A DNA stretch of 64,000 bases from Massilia aurea. GTDB taxonomy: Bacteria; Pseudomonadota; Gammaproteobacteria; Burkholderiales; Burkholderiaceae_D. This document shows positions 10,101-18,518 of the stretch, piece by piece (the stretch's first letter is position 1; each line of letters starts with the position of its first letter). The stretch spans positions 847,484 through 911,483 of the forward strand of contig NZ_JANUGZ010000004.1 of NCBI RefSeq assembly GCF_024753205.1, given 5' to 3'. The notes under the pieces were generated by a model. It did not search any database. It saw only the letters and a program-made list of their open reading frames with translations, and had not been told where the DNA came from. The translations under genes and the position numbers were made by a program.

Positions 10101-10474
10101 GGGCCGGGCTCTTGCGACTTGGTATATGGGCTCAGTTCGGACTGCAGCAGGTCCGGGTAGGTGAACGGGAAGGTCTCGGCGTACTTTTCAACGAAGAAGT
10201 CGAACGGGTTAATCACCGTCATGTCCGCAACGAGATCGACCGTGAACTCGAGCACGTCGGTTTGTTCGGGGAACACGAAACGGCCGATGTAATTGCCGTA
10301 CGGGTCTTGCTGCCAATTGATGAAATGCTCTTTTGGCAGGACGGTCAGTGAATACGACAGGATCGGTGTACGCGCATGTGGCGCCGGACGCAGGCGCACT
10401 TCATGCGGTGACAGATTGACCAGGCGGTCGTAACGGTAGCTGGTCTTGTGATGAAGCGCAACGCGGATAGCCAT
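7139..10474 (-). CDS. Transglutaminase-DUF2126 fusion protein, first gene of minus operon
   Basis: An 1111-residue protein. The N-terminal third is a transglutaminase-like unit with Cys184 in RSGSCRDTGWL, His233 in TDLHAWTEVYV and Asp249 in GLDPTSGML. From about residue 310 to the end it matches the large DUF2126 region, which co-occurs with alpha-E and ATP-grasp proteins and has no established activity. No signal peptide or membrane segment is evident, so it is probably cytoplasmic. It heads an operon with the ATP-grasp/alpha-E fusion and a second transglutaminase. It is divergent from the matching plus-strand operon across 190 bp that must hold both promoters. Known families; pathway undefined. 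Confidence 0.9.
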   Translation of the reverse strand: MAIRVALHHKTSYRYDRLVNLSPHEVRLRPAPHARTPILSYSLTVLPKEHFINWQQDPYGNYIGRFVFPEQTDVLEFTVDLVADMTVINPFDFFVEKYAETFPFTYPDLLQSELSPYTKSQEPGPLLTEWVASARRELLAQPMGTNDFLVAINQRLQRDIAYLLRMEPGVQEPEDTLQKRSGSCRDTGWLLVQILREMGLAARFVSGYLIQLTADQEALDGPSGTTVDFTDLHAWTEVYVPGAGWIGLDPTSGMLASEGHIPLACTAMPSSAAPVTGFTDKAEVTFVHEMTITRIHEDPRVTKPYTEHDWDKINRLGQQVDSDLVNQDVRLTQGGEPTFVSIDDMDGAEWNTLAHGDKKRELAGNLMHRLKNHFAPGGMIHYGQGKWYPGEPLPRWALNIFWRVDGQPMWFDPSLFSDEHIDDGYGSEDAGRFAAELVKSLGLPAGSAIPAYEDVLLQAQREQALPRNLDPLDADLKAPEERRRLARLLERGLGQVAGYVLPLKAREHDPSVMLGTSWRTSPWPLKRENLYLIEGDSPIGLRLPLATLPWVLPEERDPDFDVDPFAPRGPLPVGKKDRRPVLSVAPGKSTNKATAAPADPEAREVIHTALCLEVRAGRLYIFMPPQKRIEDYLALVTAVENTAAKLKMKLRIEGYAPPRDPRIKLLSVTPDPGVIEVNIHPAASWHELVHNMTTLYQEARLTRLGTEKFMLDGRHTGTGGGNHATLGGATVEDSPMLRRPDLLKSLITYWQIHPALSYLFSGTFIGPTSQAPRVDEARDDNLYELAIAFQQMDKVLPTMHPGDKPWMVDRLLRNMLVDLTGNTHRSEFSIDKLYSPDGPTGRLGLVEFRAFEMPPHERMSLLQMLLLRALVARFWRQPLQAKLVHWGTALHDRWMLPHFVAQDIRDVAKDLRAAGYAFEDHWFEPFIEFRFPRFGTVVYEGVEMELRQAIEPWNVLGEEVSAGGTARYVDSSVERMQLLVRGLTDGRHVVACNGRMLPLHPTGVPGEYVAGVRFRAWSPWSALHPSIRVQAPLVFDLVDTWSGRSIGGCTYHVVHPGGRSETGSPVNANAAEARRFARFWPHGHTPGPFTVYKEDLNPSFPMTLDLRWQPM

Positions 10475-10624
10475 GCGGTAGTGCCTTTCGATTGGGGCGC
10501 GATCGATGCCGGCGCTCTGAATTTGGTCGTGTTAATTTGCGCGCAACTATGTATGCGCAAGATAGAAGCATTTAAGCATGATTCATACCTGCGTTCGTTT
10601 GACTTGCGAGTCGGACGGGGTGGC

Positions 10625-10640
10625 TGGCACGTTTCTTGTT
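10625..10640 (+). promoter_or_regulatory. Possible sigma-54-like promoter for the plus ligase operon
   Basis: TGGCACG, four bases, then TTGTT lies 24 bp before the ATP-grasp start codon. The -24 half is a perfect consensus, but the -12 half has GT where GC is expected. The predicted transcription start would leave only a very short leader before the AGGAGG site. Tentative. Confidence 0.25.
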
Positions 10641-10664
10641 AGTATTCTGGCACAGGAGGCAATG

Positions 10665-12077
10665 ATGTCGAACTTTTACGATGAAATGTATTCCACTGCA
10701 GCAACCGTACGACCTCATTACCAGGCGTTCGCGGATTGGCTCGCCCAGCAACCCCCGCATCTGATCGAGCAGAAGCGGGCAGAAGCCGAGCTGAATTTCC
10801 AACGCGTGGGGATCACGTTCGCTGTGTACGGCGACAACGCCGGCAAGGAACGCTTGATCCCATTCGACATCATTCCGCGCGTGATCAACGCCGCCGAGTG
10901 GGCCAAGCTGCAGGCCGGCCTGGTGCAGCGCGTGACCGCGCTGAACCGCTTCCTGCACGATGTGTACCACGACCAGAATATCCTGAAGGCAGGCGTCATC
11001 CCCGCTGAACAGATTTTGAATAATGCGCAGTACCGGCCGGCCATGCAAGGCGTCAAGGTGCCGCTGGATATCTACGCCCACATTGCCGGCGTCGACATCG
11101 TGCGCGCCGGTGAGGGCGAGTTCTACGTGCTCGAAGACAATCTGCGCGTGCCGTCGGGCGTGTCGTACATGCTGGAAAACCGCAAGATGATGATGCGGCT
11201 GTTCCCGGCACTGTTCGCGCGCAACCGCGTGGCGCCAGTCGATCATTATCCCGACCTGCTGCTGGACAATCTGCGCACCGTGGCGCCGCATGGCGGCGAC
11301 GATCCGACCGTGGTCGTGCTCACGCCGGGTATGCACAACTCGGCTTATTTCGAGCACGCGTTCCTGGCCCAGCAAATGGGTGTGGCGCTGGTGCAGGGGC
11401 AAGACCTGTATGTCAGCAACGACACTGTCTATATGCGCACTACGCGCGGCCCGAAGCAGGTCGACGTCATCTATCGCCGCATCGACGACGATTACCTCGA
11501 TCCGCGCGCGTTCCGCCCCGAATCGACGCTGGGCGTGCCGGGCCTGCTCGATGCGGTGCGCGCCGGCCGCGTTGGCCTGGCCAATGCCATCGGTACCGGC
11601 GTGGCGGACGACAAGTCGATCTACCCGTTCGTGCCGGACATGATCGAGTTCTATCTCGGCGAAAAGCCGATTCTGAACAACGTGCCGACCTACCAGTGCA
11701 GGAAACCAGAACACCTCCAGTACACGCTGGCGAATTTGCCGCAACTGGTGGTCAAGGAAGTGCACGGCGCGGGCGGCTACGGGATGCTGGTCGGACCGGC
11801 CTCGACGACGGCCGAGATCGAAGACTTCCGCCGCCGCCTGCTGGCCAATCCGGACGGTTACATCGCCCAGCCGACGCTGGCGCTGTCGGCGTGCCCGACC
11901 TATGTCGAATCGGGCATCGCGCCGCGCCACATCGATCTGCGCCCGTTCGTGTTGTCGGGCAAGAGCGTGTCGATGGTGCCGGGCGGGCTGACCCGCGTGG
12001 CGTTGCAAGAAGGCTCCCTGGTGGTCAATTCGTCGCAGGGCGGCGGCACCAAGGACACCTGGATACTGGAGAACTAG
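10665..12077 (+). CDS. Circularly permuted ATP-grasp peptide ligase (type 2), plus operon
   Basis: A 470-residue stand-alone version of the ATP-grasp half of the minus-strand fusion (DUF404/DUF407 family). Recognisable parts are VLEDNLRVPSGVSYMLENR, VVVLTPGMHNSAYFEHAF, VVKEVHGAGGYGMLVGP (the ATP-binding region) and the C-terminal SMVPGGLTRVA. A perfect AGGAGG sits 5 bases before the ATG at 10665, which is better placed than the adjacent ATG at 10662; the open frame further upstream is not needed. The gene ends one base before the alpha-E gene, so they are cotranscribed. Predicted cytoplasmic ATP-dependent amide-bond former; substrate unknown. Confidence 0.92.
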   Translation: MSNFYDEMYSTAATVRPHYQAFADWLAQQPPHLIEQKRAEAELNFQRVGITFAVYGDNAGKERLIPFDIIPRVINAAEWAKLQAGLVQRVTALNRFLHDVYHDQNILKAGVIPAEQILNNAQYRPAMQGVKVPLDIYAHIAGVDIVRAGEGEFYVLEDNLRVPSGVSYMLENRKMMMRLFPALFARNRVAPVDHYPDLLLDNLRTVAPHGGDDPTVVVLTPGMHNSAYFEHAFLAQQMGVALVQGQDLYVSNDTVYMRTTRGPKQVDVIYRRIDDDYLDPRAFRPESTLGVPGLLDAVRAGRVGLANAIGTGVADDKSIYPFVPDMIEFYLGEKPILNNVPTYQCRKPEHLQYTLANLPQLVVKEVHGAGGYGMLVGPASTTAEIEDFRRRLLANPDGYIAQPTLALSACPTYVESGIAPRHIDLRPFVLSGKSVSMVPGGLTRVALQEGSLVVNSSQGGGTKDTWILEN

Positions 12078-12078
12078 C

Positions 12079-13149
12079 ATGTTGAGCCGCACCGCAGATC
12101 ATTTGTTCTGGATGGCCCGCTACACCGAGCGGGCTGAAAACACGGCGCGCATGCTCGACGTGCGCGTCCAGTATTCGCTGATGCCGCAATCGGTCCAGGC
12201 CGAGCAGCAAGGCTGGCGCACGATGCTGAGCGTGTCCGAACTCGAAGCCCAGTTCGACGCCAAGTACGACGCACTGACGCAAAAAAACGTCATCGACTTC
12301 ATGGTACGTGACCCGGACAATCCGTCGTCGATCGCCAGCTGCCTGCGCGCCGCGCGCGAAAATGCCCGCGCCGTGCGCGGCACCTTGACCACCGAAGTCT
12401 GGGAAACCGAAAACACCACCTGGCTCGTGCTGCAAAAGCACCTGAGCGAGCGCATGTTCGAACGCGATCCCGGCCAGTTCCTCGAATGGGTCAAGTACCG
12501 CTCGCACCTGTCGCGCGGCGTCACGCTGGGCACGATGTTCCAGGATGAAGCGTTCAACTTCATCCGCCTGGGCACCTTTCTGGAACGGGCCGACAACACG
12601 GCGCGGATTCTCGACGTGAAGTTCCGGTTCCTGGCGTCGGACACGATCCAGGAAGGCGCGCAAGGCGAATACTATTACCTGGTCGCGCTGCTGCGCTCGG
12701 TATCTGCGTTCGAGACCTATCGCAAGGTATACCGCCACGCGATCACGCCGACCCGCGTGGCCGAACTGTTGATTTTGCAGGGCAAGATGCCGCGCTCGCT
12801 GGTGGCCTGCATGGCCGCGGTCGTCGCCGTGCTGCAAGATGTGCGCAACGAGCTGTCGCACGACACCGAGCGGCTGGCGGAAAAACTGCATGCGTCGCTC
12901 AAGTCGGCCGAGATCAACGAGATCCTCGACGAAGGTTTGCACGAATTTTTGACCAAGTTCCTGGCGTGTATTGGCGAGCTGGGTAACGGTATCGGGCGTG
13001 ACTTCCTGCTGCCGGTGGCGCCGGAGTTGCCGGAAGTGGTGCCAGTGCCTGTGCCGGCGCCGACCCAGTCGCAGACGCAGTCGCAAACGTCATCGCAGAC
13101 CTCATCGCAGACGCAGACCCAGTCGCAAACACAGTCGCAGACGCGTTGA
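12079..13149 (+). CDS. Alpha-E domain protein with SQTQ-repeat tail
   Basis: A 356-residue DUF403/alpha-E protein beginning [20 protein letters not shown], the usual N-terminus of the family. Helical sequence runs to about residue 315. The rest is a Pro/Val linker and about 30 residues of Gln, Ser and Thr in short repeats (SQTQ type), which the fused minus-strand copy lacks. Alpha-E proteins accompany ATP-grasp and transglutaminase genes and are thought to work with the ligase. It starts one base after the ATP-grasp stop codon and lies 94 bp before the transglutaminase. Confidence 0.92.
   Translation: MLSRTADHLFWMARYTERAENTARMLDVRVQYSLMPQSVQAEQQGWRTMLSVSELEAQFDAKYDALTQKNVIDFMVRDPDNPSSIASCLRAARENARAVRGTLTTEVWETENTTWLVLQKHLSERMFERDPGQFLEWVKYRSHLSRGVTLGTMFQDEAFNFIRLGTFLERADNTARILDVKFRFLASDTIQEGAQGEYYYLVALLRSVSAFETYRKVYRHAITPTRVAELLILQGKMPRSLVACMAAVVAVLQDVRNELSHDTERLAEKLHASLKSAEINEILDEGLHEFLTKFLACIGELGNGIGRDFLLPVAPELPEVVPVPVPAPTQSQTQSQTSSQTSSQTQTQSQTQSQTR
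13066..13146 (+). repeat. Short tandem repeats encoding the SQTQ tail
   Basis: About 80 bp made of near-identical 6-base units (CAGTCG, CAGACG, CAAACG and variants), in frame with the alpha-E gene. The units are multiples of three, so copy-number change by slippage would alter tail length without a frameshift. Confidence 0.75.
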
Positions 13150-13243
13150 CCAACTCGCGCACCAAACAATGGCGCGGCGCACCGTCATGGCCAGCCTGCG
13201 TCATGGCGGTGCGCCCACTTTAACGAAGGAAGGCGGGCCTGCG

Positions 13244-14041
13244 ATGTGGCTGCGAACCGGTTGCAAGCTCAGTTTCAGCGTCGACTACCCCACGCCATTC
13301 ATCCTGATGCTGCGTCCCCGCAGCGGTGCGCAACAGTGGGTGGCGCGCGAATCCTATACGCTCACCCCGAGCGTGCAAGTGCTTGAATATACGGATGCCT
13401 ACGGCAACCTGTGCCAGCGGCTGACAGCGCCGCCCGGCGAGTTTTCAATCCAGACGTCGGCCGACGTGCTGACCGACCAGGTCATCAGTGTTGCACCCGG
13501 TGCGCCGTTCGATGAGGTGCCGACCTTGCCGGCGGACGTGCTGCTGTATCTGCTGCCAAGCCGTTACTGCGAATCCGACCGGTTTGCCGAGATGGCCAGC
13601 GCCATTGTGGCGGGTGTCGCGCCAGGGTATGACCAGGTCGCCTGCATCACCGACTGGATCCGGCGCGAGGTGCGCTTCAATCCGGCGGCGAATCACACGC
13701 AGATGGCAGCAACCGAGGTCAATGAATATCGCGAAGGCGTGTGCCGCGATCTGGCGCACCTGGGCATTGCGCTGTGCCGCGCGCTGAGCATTCCGGCGCG
13801 CATTGTCGCCGGTTATCTGCATGGCCTGGTGCCGATGGACCTGCATGCGTGGTTTGAAGCGTATGTGGGCGGGCGCTGGTACACGTTCGATGCGAGCCAG
13901 GATGGACCGCGCGGCGGCCGCGTGACGATCGGGTATGGGCGCGATGCGGCCGATGTAGCGATCTTCACGCAGTTCGGGCCGGCGCTGGCGCTGCATGAGA
14001 TGCAGGTGACGGTGGAGTTGCTGGAGGGGGCGCCAGGTTGA
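13244..14041 (+). CDS. Transglutaminase-fold cysteine protease, plus operon
   Basis: A 265-residue member of the transglutaminase family with Cys167 in [11 protein letters not shown], His201 in [12 protein letters not shown] and Asp216 in YTFDASQDG, so the triad is complete. The ATG at 13244 follows GAAGGAAGG at a somewhat long distance; the frame open upstream runs through the end of the alpha-E gene and is not coding. It closes the ATP-grasp, alpha-E, transglutaminase operon and parallels the transglutaminase of the minus operon at 3588-4523. Probably a peptidase or amidase acting on the ligase product. Confidence 0.9.
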   Translation: MWLRTGCKLSFSVDYPTPFILMLRPRSGAQQWVARESYTLTPSVQVLEYTDAYGNLCQRLTAPPGEFSIQTSADVLTDQVISVAPGAPFDEVPTLPADVLLYLLPSRYCESDRFAEMASAIVAGVAPGYDQVACITDWIRREVRFNPAANHTQMAATEVNEYREGVCRDLAHLGIALCRALSIPARIVAGYLHGLVPMDLHAWFEAYVGGRWYTFDASQDGPRGGRVTIGYGRDAADVAIFTQFGPALALHEMQVTVELLEGAPG

Positions 14042-14054
14042 CGATCCCCCGCCA

Positions 14055-14168
14055 GTAGGGTGGACGGGTTTCCCGTCCACGCGTTCAACGATCCTTGGCG
14101 CGCCACAAAATCACGTCAATTTGAACGCGTGGACGGCATAGCCGGCTCGGCGCCCCCGTCCACCCTAC
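14055..14168. repeat. REPIN-like inverted repeat pair (GTAGGGTGGACGG type)
   Basis: The element opens with GTAGGGTGGACGG and closes with CCGTCCACCCTAC. Just inside are CGTCCACGCGTTCAA and its complement TTGAACGCGTGGACG. Each arm can also fold on itself (GTGGACGGG, TTT, CCCGTCCAC on the left). This is the architecture of two REP sequences in inverted orientation. It fills the gap between two convergent genes. Confidence 0.8.
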
Positions 14169-14174
14169 TCAAGC

Positions 14175-15341
14175 TCAGACGGCAGCTGGTGCCGGTGCTG
14201 CAGGTGCTGCCGGTGCTGGCGCAGCCGCCGGTGCTGGTGCAGCCGCTTGTGCCTGCGCCGCCTGCGCAGCCAGTGACGGCTTGCCCATCTGATCACGCAC
14301 GACCTTGTGCACGAATTCCAGCTTTTCCAGCACAGGCGTACTGAGCTTGAACGGGTACGAATCCGGCATGCCGATGCTGCGGTTCAGGCTATTGAGCACG
14401 TAGGTCAGCGCGAACCAGTCGCTCAGTGTTTCTTCGAACGCGCCGGATTTTGTCGGCAGCGTGATCTTGTCCAGTTCCGGCTCGTCGGCCTTGGCCGGCT
14501 TGAGCGACAGCCCGCACGAGTGCGCGGTTTCCAGCGTATCGATCATGTGCAGGTAGTGGGCCCAGGTCTCAGCCCAGTCTTCCCATGGGTGCGATGCGGC
14601 GTAGCTGCTCACGAAGCGCTCTTCCCAGTCGGCGACCGGACCGTTCTCGTAGTGCCGCTTGAGTGCGTCGCCATAATCCTGGCGCTCGTCGCCGAACAGC
14701 GCGCGGTAGCTGTCGATCCATGGTGTATCGGCAACCAGGCGGTCGAAATAATAGTGGCCGCTCTCGTGGCGGAAGTGACCCAGCAGCGTGCGGTAACGTT
14801 CGTGCATCTGTTCGCGCGTGCGCTCGCGCTCGGCCGGATCGGCTTCGGCGATGTTCAGCGTGATCAGGCCATTGTCGTGGCCGGTCATCACGCACTGGTC
14901 GGTCACGCCGTCTTCGAGGAACTGAAATGCCAGGCCGGTGTCGGGCTGGGTTTCTTTCGAGGCCGGAGTCAGGTTCAGCTGCGCCAGCGAGAACAGCAGG
15001 CGGCGCTTGGCGGTTTCAAGGCGCGACCACAGGACCCGGTTCTTCTCCGACGTCAGCGCCGGGATCACCACTGTAAGCTGGCATGCTTCGCACAACTCAT
15101 GCGGATCGTCGGCCGGCAGCATCCAGTTACACACATTGTGCTGCACATAATTGCTGCACTGCTTGTAGAGCTTGCCTTCATCCTTGCGGTTCAGGCTACG
15201 CCACAGGCCGTCTTCAGCCTGTTCGAAGCTGTTGATGGAACGCTGGGAAGGCTGGTAGCCCAGGGTGCTTTCGCAATTGAAGCAAAGGGTGTTCTCGAAG
15301 AAGATCTGATGCGAACATTTGTCGCAGTGAAAGGTTTTCAT
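14175..15341 (-). CDS. Putative zinc-binding metallopeptidase with zinc ribbon
   Basis: A 388-residue protein of the COG4307-type family. The N-terminus carries a zinc ribbon (CDKC and CFNC within the first 30 residues), followed by further Cys pairs (CSNYVQHNVC, CEAC). HFRHESGHYYFDRL contains an HExxH-type site (HESGH) for a catalytic metal. The C-terminal 35 residues are Ala/Pro/Gln low complexity from GGTGCT-like DNA repeats. The ATG at 15341 places the ribbon at the very start; 14 extra in-frame codons upstream are unlikely. The physiological substrate is not known. Confidence 0.82.
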   Translation of the reverse strand: MKTFHCDKCSHQIFFENTLCFNCESTLGYQPSQRSINSFEQAEDGLWRSLNRKDEGKLYKQCSNYVQHNVCNWMLPADDPHELCEACQLTVVIPALTSEKNRVLWSRLETAKRRLLFSLAQLNLTPASKETQPDTGLAFQFLEDGVTDQCVMTGHDNGLITLNIAEADPAERERTREQMHERYRTLLGHFRHESGHYYFDRLVADTPWIDSYRALFGDERQDYGDALKRHYENGPVADWEERFVSSYAASHPWEDWAETWAHYLHMIDTLETAHSCGLSLKPAKADEPELDKITLPTKSGAFEETLSDWFALTYVLNSLNRSIGMPDSYPFKLSTPVLEKLEFVHKVVRDQMGKPSLAAQAAQAQAAAPAPAAAPAPAAPAAPAPAAV

Positions 15342-15504
15342 AGCAGCACTGATAGAAGGGTTGGGGTGAAGGTGTATTAACAATCTAACAGTAAATGCGA
15401 TGTGGGTTTAATCATGTAAGACAATGCCTCATATCGTGTGCGCCCCCTAGGATACGCGCCTGCTACGCCCCTGGCGCGGGCACCAGGGGCTTCAATAAAT
15501 GTGC

Positions 15505-15542
15505 AGAAAAACAACAAACCACGCCGCCGAAAGACGGCGTGG
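15505..15542 (-). terminator. Rho-independent terminator after aqpZ
   Basis: On the minus strand CCACGCCG, an 8-base loop and CGGCGTGG are followed by TTTGTTGTTTTTC, about 50 bp after the aqpZ stop. Confidence 0.8.
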
Positions 15543-15590
15543 CTCGGCGGCCCGGCGTTCCGCCGCCCCAGTCGATCAGGTACCCGGACG

Positions 15591-16376
15591 TCAATGCTGG
15601 GCTTGCTCGCGGCCCACGCCGCTGCCCCGTACCTGCCGCTGGCGCCGCTCCACATGGCCGTAGGCGGGCGCGTCGACCGGTTCCGACACCGGCGCCTGCG
15701 CGCCAATGACGCGGTAGAGCGCGGCGCCAAGTAACGCGCCGGCGATGGGCGCGATCCAGAACAGCCACAGCTGCCCCACGGCCCAGTCGCCGGCAAACAC
15801 GGCAACGGCCGTGCTGCGCGCAGGATTGACGGACGTGTTTGTCACAGGGATGCTGATCAGGTGAATCAGGGTCAGTGCCAAACCGATTGCGACGGGCGCA
15901 AACCCTTTGGGCGCGCGCTGGTCGGTCGCCCCCAGGATAATCAGCAGGAAGAAGGTGGTCATGACGACTTCGCTCAGCAGCCCTGCCAGCAGCGAATAAC
16001 CGCCTGGCGAATGATCGCCATAGCCATTGGCAGCAAAGCCATTGGCGCTGTCAAAGCCAGGGGCGCCGCTGGCAATCACATACAGCACGCCGCCGGCGAG
16101 GATGCCGCCGGCGACCTGCGCGACGATATAAGGAAACAGTTCTCGCGCGGGAAAGCGGCCCCCGGCCCACAGGCCGATCGAAACCGCCGGGTTCAGGTGG
16201 CAACCCGAGATGTGGCCGATCGCGTACGCCATCGTGAGCACGGACAAGCCAAAGGCGAGGGCGACGCCGTGCAGGCCGATGCCCAGTTCGGGAAATGCAG
16301 CGGCCAGCACCGCGCTGCCGCACCCGCCCATTACCAGCCAGAATGTGCCGAGAAACTCGGCGCCGTAAATTTTCAT
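15591..16376 (-). CDS. aqpZ: Aquaporin Z
   Basis: A 261-residue inner-membrane water channel with six hydrophobic segments and two NPA boxes (residues 62-64 in HLNPAVS and 184-186 in SVNPARS). The Arg after the second NPA and the His in LIHLIS match the narrow selectivity filter of AqpZ rather than a glycerol facilitator. GGAG lies upstream of the ATG at 16376. The C-terminus extends about 25 residues beyond the last helix with basic, Gln-rich sequence. It is monocistronic, with its own terminator. Confidence 0.95.
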   Translation of the reverse strand: MKIYGAEFLGTFWLVMGGCGSAVLAAAFPELGIGLHGVALAFGLSVLTMAYAIGHISGCHLNPAVSIGLWAGGRFPARELFPYIVAQVAGGILAGGVLYVIASGAPGFDSANGFAANGYGDHSPGGYSLLAGLLSEVVMTTFFLLIILGATDQRAPKGFAPVAIGLALTLIHLISIPVTNTSVNPARSTAVAVFAGDWAVGQLWLFWIAPIAGALLGAALYRVIGAQAPVSEPVDAPAYGHVERRQRQVRGSGVGREQAQH

Positions 16377-16699
16377 TGTGGTCTCCTTCGGATCACTATT
16401 GCAATGTGAAACAGCAGCGGACAGCAGCGGATACCGGTGGAGAACGTGGTGGCAGTGTCGGAGGCCGCAGGTGTTAATAGGACACCCTGCGCCGCGCGAG
16501 GTTCCATGAGCGGCGCACCTCGTGTCTGGAGAAAATTGACCGCCGCCGCGCGCATTGGCGCCGCACAAACCATCGTGAGATTTCGGTGCGCGCCGTACCG
16601 TGCGTGTGCGGCGCCGTGCATGATTGGCGCGCTGCCTGACATCGCCAGTGGCGCCGGGTGTCGGCAGCGTGGCGCTGTTTAACATTGACTGGAGAGATC
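16377..16699. other. Intergenic region between aqpZ and the HAF-repeat gene
   Basis: This stretch separates two divergent genes and must contain both promoters. Open frames inside it have no ribosome sites or recognisable products. No repeat or RNA structure stands out. Confidence 0.5.
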
Positions 16700-18268
16700 A
16701 TGTATTGGGGTTGGAGGAAGATGATGTCGGTTGCCAGCGCCATGCGGTGGCTGGCGTGCATGGGCTTGTGGGCAGGCCTGTTGGTCCTCGCGGCGGCCAG
16801 TCCCGCGCTGGCACAGCCAGCGCCAGCGTCCATCCAGGTCAGCGGCGGCGCGGGCGCATCGCCAGCCGCCTACCGCGTGATCAACCTGGGCACGGGCGAG
16901 ATCGCGACCTACCCGCGCATCAATGCGTCAGGGCACGTCGCGTTCTCGCTGATCCATGGCGATCGTACGGACGGCTACTTTTACGATGGCAATGCCGTTC
17001 GGGAGATGGGTTCGCTGGGCGGCCGTACCGTGTATGCAAACGACCTGAACGATGCCGGGCAGGTCGCCGGCACGTCGCTCAATGAAGCTGGCATCGAAAA
17101 TGCCTTCGTCTGGAGCGTGCGCGGCGGCATGCTCGACCTGCGCGCCGACGCATCCCGTGGTCGCTCATATGGCTGGGCCATCAACAAACGCGGCGTCGTC
17201 ACCGGCGCAGCAGGCGATGCAGCGCATCCATTTCTCTGGAGCGTCGCCAGCGGTGTCGAAGACCTGAACGTTACGCCCGGGATTCCGGCGCCGGCAGCTG
17301 GCCGCGTGCTGAACGACGCCGGCCTGGTTGCCGGCGTGACGACGATCGATGACGAATTCACGCGCGCTTTCGTCTGGACACGTTCGGATGGGCTCATCGA
17401 CATCGACACGCTGGGCAGCGTCGAATCGTCACCGGTGGCCGTCGGGGCCGGGGGCGAGGTGGCGGGCAACCGGTTCGCGTCGTTCGACGATGGCGGCGCG
17501 CGGCCGTTTCTCTGGACGCGCGCCACCGGCATGGTCGACCTTGGCACCGGCCGCGGTTCCACCGCATCGGTCATTGCGATGACGCCCGGTCTGCACATCG
17601 CCGGGAGTATCGGGTATCCGGATGGGCGTCAAAGGGCAATGTCGTGGACGCGCCAGCGCGGGATGCGCGAACTCGGCACGCTGGGCGGGCGGACATCCGC
17701 CGCGCGCGACGTCAACACCCGGGGCCAGATCGTCGGTTTTGCCGAGGACCGGCTTGGTGCCATGCGCGCCTTCGTCTGGAGCGATCGAGGTGGCATGCTC
17801 GACCTGAACCGGGCGCTGCGCCATGCGCCGCCGGGCCTCGTGCTGGACCAGGCGCTGGCGATCGGTGACAACGGCGCGATCGTGGCGGGCTCGAATGCGG
17901 GGCTGGTACTGCTGAGGCCAGATCGGGAATGCATGTGCGGTCACACGCTGGGGCCGCTGGTCCTGCCTGCGCAGGCCGAGGCCGGCGTGCCGCTGCAGGC
18001 GTCGGTCAGTTTCGTCGATGGCGACCGGACCGGCACGCGCAGCGTCGAGTGGGCATGGGGTGACGGCAGTAGCGGGGCGGCGCGCAAGATCGTGGAGCAG
18101 GGCGGCGGCGGCAGTGCGAGCGCCAGTCACAGCTTTTCAACGGCCGGCGTGTATGCGGTGACGGCGACGGTCGTGGCGCGCGACGGGCGCAGGGCGACTG
18201 TCAGCCGGACTGTGGTGGTGACCGGTCCGGGGGCGCTGCACGTCGGCACCGCTCCGAGCAATATTTGA
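16700..18268 (+). CDS. Secreted HAF-repeat protein with C-terminal PKD-like domain
   Basis: A 522-residue exported protein. The signal peptide ends near SPALAQP. The body is a series of about 45-residue units of the HAF extracellular-repeat family, each with a core like [24 protein letters not shown] followed by [13 protein letters not shown]; several complete and decayed copies are seen. Residues about 420-510 resemble a PKD domain (WAWGDGSSG, then [15 protein letters not shown]). GGAGAG precedes the ATG at 16700. HAF proteins are thought to form beta-propeller-like extracellular structures; no enzymatic activity is indicated. The last 68 bp overlap a convergent DUF2256 gene. Confidence 0.88.
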   Translation: MYWGWRKMMSVASAMRWLACMGLWAGLLVLAAASPALAQPAPASIQVSGGAGASPAAYRVINLGTGEIATYPRINASGHVAFSLIHGDRTDGYFYDGNAVREMGSLGGRTVYANDLNDAGQVAGTSLNEAGIENAFVWSVRGGMLDLRADASRGRSYGWAINKRGVVTGAAGDAAHPFLWSVASGVEDLNVTPGIPAPAAGRVLNDAGLVAGVTTIDDEFTRAFVWTRSDGLIDIDTLGSVESSPVAVGAGGEVAGNRFASFDDGGARPFLWTRATGMVDLGTGRGSTASVIAMTPGLHIAGSIGYPDGRQRAMSWTRQRGMRELGTLGGRTSAARDVNTRGQIVGFAEDRLGAMRAFVWSDRGGMLDLNRALRHAPPGLVLDQALAIGDNGAIVAGSNAGLVLLRPDRECMCGHTLGPLVLPAQAEAGVPLQASVSFVDGDRTGTRSVEWAWGDGSSGAARKIVEQGGGGSASASHSFSTAGVYAVTATVVARDGRRATVSRTVVVTGPGALHVGTAPSNI

Positions 18269-18368
18269 CCTGCTCCCAGTCGCGCGCCCACTTCTTGCGC
18301 CAGGTAAACGGCAGCGCGCAGTGGGCGCAGGTCTTGGTGGGCAGCTCGGATTTCTTGCGCATCTTCAT
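18201..18368 (-). CDS. DUF2256 small zinc-ribbon-like protein
   Basis: A 55-residue protein with the DUF2256 core [20 protein letters not shown] followed by VKYCSERCR, giving CxxC plus CxxxC as a likely metal site. The family is widespread in bacteria and has no assigned function. It may start at the ATG at 18368 or at 18362; neither has a good ribosome site. Its 3' end overlaps the HAF-repeat gene by 68 bp on the opposite strand. Confidence 0.8.
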   Translation of the reverse strand: MKMRKKSELPTKTCAHCALPFTWRKKWARDWEQVKYCSERCRRAAPPDRSPPQSG

Positions 18369-18518
18369 GGAGGGATTGTAGCGGTAGCGGGCGCGCGCCG
18401 ACACACGGCATCCGTATCGTGACGACGACGTCAGGCGCAGTCGTCAGGTGACACTCGCTCAGCCGGTTTGACCGGTGGTAAGCTATCAACATCGTCACCT
18501 CACACCTGAAGGATTGCC

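Noticed and set aside
5498..10351. A 1617-codon open frame antisense to the ligase and transglutaminase genes
   Set aside because: Composition is His/Arg/Gln-rich without domains, and it mirrors the third-position GC bias of the real genes on the other strand.
13066..13146. CRISPR-like short repeats
   Set aside because: The repeats are contiguous 6-base units inside a coding frame, with no spacers.
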